Shown in pieces: positions 59,286 through 64,000 of a stretch of 64,000 bases of DNA; within the stretch, counting starts at the first letter, position 1; every line of letters starts with the position of its first letter. The stretch is from Nomia melanderi (lineage: Eukaryota > Arthropoda > Insecta > Hymenoptera > Halictidae), in assembly GCF_051020985.1 (NCBI RefSeq), contig NC_135001.1, positions 20,267,896 through 20,331,895 on the forward strand, read 5' to 3'. The notes under the pieces were generated by a model. It worked only from the letters and a program-made list of their open reading frames with translations, searched no databases and was not told where the DNA came from. Both the position numbers and the translations under genes were made by a program.

Positions 59286-60306
59286 GTTCCATACAAGCGG
59301 CGCACAGATTCTCCTTCGACCTTGCCAAGGTCACGCTATTCTACAAAACTCCTAATCGATACTATACCCAGCCACAATCGATAAAACTAAGCCGAACGAA
59401 CAAAGAATGTTGATACTTAACCTCACAGTGAAGAGAAACCATAAAACAACGCGGTAAAATTAGTCGAGAGTTTTTTTGGTCCAGCGATACACCGTGGCCA
59501 GTCGAACGTTTAAACAACTAACGCTTTCAATGAAGAGGAAAAAAATTGAGAAAAAAAGAGCCGGTGGTTCTGCTCTTTCCGCTCGTTTAATTCCGCCGCC
59601 GGTTGGAAACGGGAAATTTGTGTATATTAAAACGAATATGTATTGACGCGTGCGTACGTGTGCGCACACCGACAAGCGGCTCGTGCATAAAGCATCCGAC
59701 CGAAACCACGTTTCCGCGTGACGAGCGAATATTCCGGCGTGACTTATATAAACATCTCGCGGAAAACGGAAAATTCGCCGATCGCGGTGGCCGGCAAACT
59801 TTCCTGGGCCGGGGGCCGAACGGGCCGGCCGGGACGAGGGAATTTCCATTTTGCAACTCGCAGGCCGGCCGACATCCGTTGTACTTGGCCGTCCCGGCGG
59901 GTTTCGGCCCTGGAGTCGGACAATAGCGGTGGAAATCACGGGGCTTGATTTTTTTTGCCGCCCTCCCTCCCTCCCTCCCCCCCGCCGTTCGCGTGATGGA
60001 AAAACGTTCGCGATGAAAATTTCAATACGAATGCCCGGCTCGTGAATTCCGCGGGGGCTCGACGGCCGGATTTTCGCGAAACCGCCGCGGCTAATTCGAC
60101 ACGAGAGCGGACAGACCGGCCGGCCCGGCGCGAGACCGTGTTACCCACAATTAAACACGGCCGGCAAACAAATTACGTTCACCGGCGGCTGATAAATTAA
60201 AAGCGAGATGCGCAGCTTGAATCTCCGCCGTGTCACGATCTCGTTTTTCTGGATAATCTTTCGCTCTATGAACAGCACGACTCGTAGCGAAGATTTTTAG
60301 GTTGGT
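59286..60306. other. CpG-rich non-coding block
   Basis: CpG-rich from 59.6 to 60.2 kb with frames of up to 159 codons overlapping on both strands and no domain recognised. It contains the CCCT tract at 59960-59985. Confidence 0.4.
59960..59985 (-). repeat. (CCCT)n tract, G-quadruplex-forming on the minus strand
   Basis: Five consecutive CCCT-like units followed by a longer C run. The complement carries five or more GGG runs one base apart, the standard quadruplex motif. Confidence 0.85.
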
Positions 60307-60523
60307 TTAACCCTTTGCACTCCGAACATTTCGAATCCCTTAATAGTTCATTTCTATAGAGGGACGTTCGAGGACCTAAAATTTCGTTTTGAAAGAGGAA
60401 AATTGGAAGTATTCATGGACTGACGTCTTTTAATTTTCTCTGTCAATTTCCTGTATTTGAATAGAAAAAAAAATTTTTTAAATTATGTCTCTATGGCAGA
60501 GCCAACGGAGTGCAAAAGGTTAA
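60307..60523 (+). mobile_element. Family N TTAA element
   Basis: A 217 bp element from TTAACCCTTTGCACTCCG to CGGAGTGCAAAAGGTTAA, with 17 of 18 terminal bases paired. The first 15 bases equal the family A terminus, but the interior ('gaccta', 'agtattcatggactgacgtc') is unrelated, so N and A probably use the same transposase-recognition end. No frame. Confidence 0.9.
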
Positions 60524-60577
60524 CAGAAGTCAATTTTACTCGCGCTTGGGTTGAAGTAAAAGAGTATTCTGATATTA
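60524..60577. other. Short spacer between two TTAA elements
   Basis: 54 bp of unique sequence between families N and I; the two insertions are close but independent. Confidence 0.6.
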
Positions 60578-60760
60578 TTAACCAGTTAGCTGTGTTTGAC
60601 GAGTATACACATCATCGTGAAGCTTGACATGATACTAATTCCTTCATGAATTCTTTATTCTTTCACATAAATATGTAATTCTTCTTTGAGTACACGCTCC
60701 ATTTTATTTTATTCCAGAACGAGAGGTCTTTCCAACTAAATTCCACAGTTAACTGGTTAA
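60578..60760 (+). mobile_element. Family I TTAA element, short complete copy
   Basis: A 183 bp element from TTAACCAGTTAGCTGTG to CACAGTTAACTGGTTAA, with 16 of 17 terminal bases paired and TTAA on both sides. Compared with the 35.5 kb copy it lacks about 60 bp in the middle. No coding capacity. Confidence 0.92.
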
Positions 60761-61862
60761 TGTGTTATTTACAAAGTAATATGGTGCGAATTATGCATAG
60801 GAAGACAATTTGAAGAGCATTAGTTGTGAAGATAATCGTAGCGCAGGAGGTTTTCACCGGAAATGACAATGAGGATGAAAGGTGATGGTTGCTGAAATTC
60901 GGTGAGCGTTTCGATTTCGTGACAGAAGGAATTAGGACCGCGTAGCTTGTTATTCGGCTGGAATGACAGCTTTATTTTTGATAAGTGTCTCTATAACGTT
61001 AATTAATTGTCCTTTTGATATTTGCAATTGTGCAAGCATATAATCGCTTTTCATTTAGAGGTAATTGCGCTTGCAAAATGTTCCATCGTGATAAATGTAA
61101 ACGCTTCCTCTCGAATAATTCACCGAGTTATTCAGTTTTCTAGAAATCTGGAGCACGGAAAATTATTATTGTGAGTAGCGTCGTGATAATCCTGGCATCG
61201 GGGAGGGCAGATTTGAGTTCGGCTGTTTATACAGACGTGTTTGCGAGGATTAGAACGGCATGGAAGAATTGGCTACGTAATCGTATTGTGTAAGTACACT
61301 GTTGTGGTCCTTCCGATTCATTCATTTAAATCAGCTTAAAAATTCAAGCTGGATAACTCTGTCTAGGCAAGGATATTAAGGATTCATTTTACATACACAG
61401 TGGAGAACTTACGTCATAATGCGAATTTCATCTCTTTTTTGAAGAATTATGAAACACGACCGTTCCCACTTAATTGTTTCTGAAATATCTTCAGTCTTTT
61501 CGATTTTCTTCAATTCTGTAATCATATGAAGAAAGGTGTAATAATACCACTATCAGAGAATTTCGATCAGAAATGTTTCAAATTCATTTGCAGACATTAC
61601 TTAATATTTTTTACTGCGACTCCATGAGTCTTTATTTTCAGAATTTTATGCAATTGTGAAATTTCTGACATTCTTAATTCAGAGTTATTGCAGACATGAG
61701 AATTATTTCAATATATGAAAACTATTAATTTTTTTTACTTTCAAAATTTCAGAACCCTGCTAACAGCATTCAGAAAATCAGTATTTTATCAGAAATTTCT
61801 ATTTTAACGAGAGTACTAACACAGTCAGAACAGAAAAACTCTACTGAAAAATGAAGAAAAAT

Positions 61863-61935
61863 TCATATCCGATCAAGAATCGAACCCAAGATAATTTGGT
61901 AAAAGCACGTCACTCTACGCTCTGATCTATTCTGT
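61863..61935 (-). tRNA. Degenerate tRNA-like sequence (pseudo-tRNA or SINE head)
   Basis: On the minus strand, 'tagatcagagcgtagagt' resembles an internal A box (TAGCTCAGTCGGTAGAGC form), and 31 bases further 'gggttcgattc' is a good B box, followed by 'ttgatcgg' and, a little later, a T-rich tract. The acceptor stem ends do not pair well, so a functional tRNA is unlikely. A tRNA-derived SINE or tRNA pseudogene fits better. No second copy in this window. Confidence 0.5.
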
Positions 61936-63302
61936 AATTCCAAGTATTGTTTCATGTTTTCCATACAAAAGTAGTCTTCCGAATGCTTTGCTTATACCGC
62001 AGTATATTCTCGATTAGTCTGGCACGAATAATTCATGTCGGGATGATCCCAGGATCTTTCTTATCAGAAATTCGGCCGTGATACCATGCGAAGGAAATAG
62101 ACTTCGTGCGAGGCTTTTATACCGTGTTTCAAGCGGAAAACTGCCTGATCTGTTGTACCGTGTTCCGGAGGAATCCTCACGATCACGAACGCTTACCCAG
62201 AAAACCGGAATATATATTCGAACCAATTACAAATACGGCACGATCTGAAATACGGCGAATAAGACGACGGCAAGATTATTTAATACCCAGCGCACATCTG
62301 ATACAGATACTATATCAGGGCAAACGGCTCCGTCAGAAACATCGGGCGTTCGTCACCCCGTAACGTCGATAAAACGCTCGTCCCGTAGATAGGAAAGGCA
62401 CGTTTCGCGACTATAAAATTCTTCGTCGCCCGACTTATCGATGATCACGTTGTCCATCGGTGCTTCGCACGTAGCGCTCGCGACGGTCCCACGACCGGAG
62501 AAATTGCGCATCAACCCTCTGTAAATCGGGATCCGCTGTGGGGCGAGGGTCGGTCAAAATTGCTCTCCAGTTTTTGAATATTTGAAAGCGCACCCTTCGG
62601 TCAAACCGAGAGGAAACTCGCTACTCTAAAAAAGGCAAGTGTCCACGTGGAAATTTACGAGGGTTTATGAAATTTTCAAGCGTCAACTGCGGCGAAAAAT
62701 TATTCTTTCATCGTTCGGTCGTTATTCAACGCTGCAGCTACCGAGCAGTTGAATTGGTTTTTCTTCGCTTTTTTTCATGAGGACTATACGACTGCGTATA
62801 CTGTGATTTTTCGGAAAAACGTTTCTTTCTTCCTCAACTGAAATCACTGTGATAACTATAGCTATACTCTAAAAACTCTAATAACAACACAAATAATACT
62901 AGCAATAATAAACAACAATATTGATAAACCACAATCGTAATAGACTCGTAATAATCAAGAATAGGCCACTTGAACTCTATCGGTTCAAGTGTCACCAGTC
63001 CCCATTGAAAGCATTCGTAAATCGAAAAAAAAAGAGGGCGACCGGTGTGTCGCGCAGAAGAATTCAATTTCTCCGCGGCGATGGTTATCGATCCACGAGA
63101 TCTCCGGGGTAAAGAAGCTCGTTTGTTTTGCACGGGTGAAACGAGTGTCATTAGCGAGGACAGGAATTACATTCTTCGTTACCGCAATGCAGGCAACCAG
63201 GGACCGTAAAAGTGGCGCAAAAAGCCCGGTTTTAAAATAAAACGGGAAAGGATACGGTGAGCAGATAATCTCTGGGCTGCTCGCCGGCGACGGAGCCGCT
63301 CG

Positions 63303-63335
63303 CTTGCTCGCTCGTTCGTTCGTTCGTTCGTTCGC
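63303..63335 (+). repeat. (TTCG)n/(CTCG)n microsatellite
   Basis: Eight four-base units, first CTCG/TTCG mixed, then five perfect TTCG. Minus-strand frames read it as an ERTN/SERT-type run that has no other support. Confidence 0.88.
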
Positions 63336-64000
63336 AGCGCAGAGTAGCTTGGCATCGAGGTTTAGAATGATGGGATTTTAATGGGATTAAATGCGGCGGT
63401 CGGGCAACAGTCACGCGGCCCGCGCCGCTCTCGCTAACCAGTAATAATAGTATAGGGGGAAAATCGGCCTTTAATCTGTCGAGAAATCCCCGCGGCCCAG
63501 TCTTCATCGTTTTACGATAAACAACCGGCGGAACAGAGCCGTCGTTAATTGATCTACGTACCCCGCGGCCCTCCGATGCCGCCTATACCTTTTTCCCACG
63601 GCTTTTTCCGCGACGACGCACGCTTTTCCCGGCGCCGCACCGTTCCGTCACCCCGCGGGCCCGCGGATAAACAAAAACTGCGCGCGACCGACATTTATGG
63701 AGTTTGTCCGGGGGAAAAAATAGACTCTCGTTCGTCGACAAGAATTGCGACGACAATTTTTCCCAGCCGAACGGGCCGGCGCGGGACGGGCGTCGCTATT
63801 AGCGCGTCGCCCCTCGACCCTTTTTCCCCTCTTTGCTCGTTTTTTCGATGGCAATTCCGGAAACGAGGGGATCGACCGGGATTTTTCTGCAGGCCGGACG
63901 CGCGGCCGCCCATCGCCGCACCGCAAATCCTAATTGCCGTCGAACTCGAATCGCTCCCTAAACTGATTGGGAAATTTCGGGGGCGCGACGCGATGGATCC

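Larger units (their letters stand above)
60761..64000. other. Non-coding block: AT-rich then CpG-rich
   Basis: AT-rich to 62.0 kb, then increasingly CpG-rich to the end. It holds the tRNA-like sequence at 61.9 kb, an AAT/AAC-rich tract at about 62880-62935 and a TTCG tract at 63303-63335. Frames are short and overlapping. No gene was recognised and no repeat family of the rest of the window occurs here. Confidence 0.4.

Noticed and set aside
1..64000. CRISPR arrays, bacterial operons or phage
   Set aside because: No regularly spaced short repeats, no ribosome-binding sites or gene-dense organisation, and composition typical of an insect nuclear genome.

Overview
The window reads as non-coding nuclear DNA of an insect, most likely a hymenopteran and probably a bee. 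This is inferred from three things: a strongly CpG-rich background rich in CG, CCGG and CGCG words that suggests little germline CpG depletion; sharp switches between that background and AT-rich islands; and a dense population of small TTAA-flanked inverted-repeat elements. There is no bacterial gene organisation. I recognise no protein-coding gene, rRNA gene or intact tRNA gene. The open frames are short, overlap on both strands in the GC-rich parts, and resemble no protein family I know. The window is best read as intergenic DNA or the inside of very long introns.

The annotatable content is repeats. By comparing the window with itself I find at least nine families of short (about 180-250 bp) inverted-repeat elements whose ends fall on TTAA, here named A, B, C, F, I, J, K, M, N and O. 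Many termini share the CCCTTTG-like start expected of piggyBac-type non-autonomous elements. Several are nested and preserve a TTAA target duplication: B in A near 18.2 kb, J in I within repeat H near 23.2 kb (with an unfilled paralogue near 48.4 kb), and K in C near 54.1 kb. None encodes a transposase here, so any mobility would need a source elsewhere.

Other dispersed pairs are D (13.6 and 52.6 kb), H (22.7 and 47.9 kb), E (29.8 and 32.3 kb, weak) and G (16.0 and 41.2 kb). G is nearly identical between copies, and one copy carries direct terminal repeats. Local tandem duplications occur near 26.5, 40.1, 42.6, 56.1, 57.3 and 58.4 kb. Two long inverted repeats stand out: a 45-base-arm hairpin with an 8-base loop at 56.1 kb and a 79-base-arm hairpin at 52.9 kb. 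A degenerate tRNA-like sequence lies on the minus strand at 61.9 kb.

Layout: 1-11.5 kb is mainly CpG-rich with no recognised element; 11.5-24.5 kb alternates CpG-rich blocks with element clusters; 24.5-37 kb is CpG-rich with scattered elements; 37-48.5 kb is lower in GC with tandem duplications and repeat pairs; 48.5-64 kb mixes both and holds the densest element cluster (52.5-56.6 kb). A few weak signs of exons (near 2.3, 14.7, 31.2 and 50.1-51.2 kb) are given as findings, not genes.
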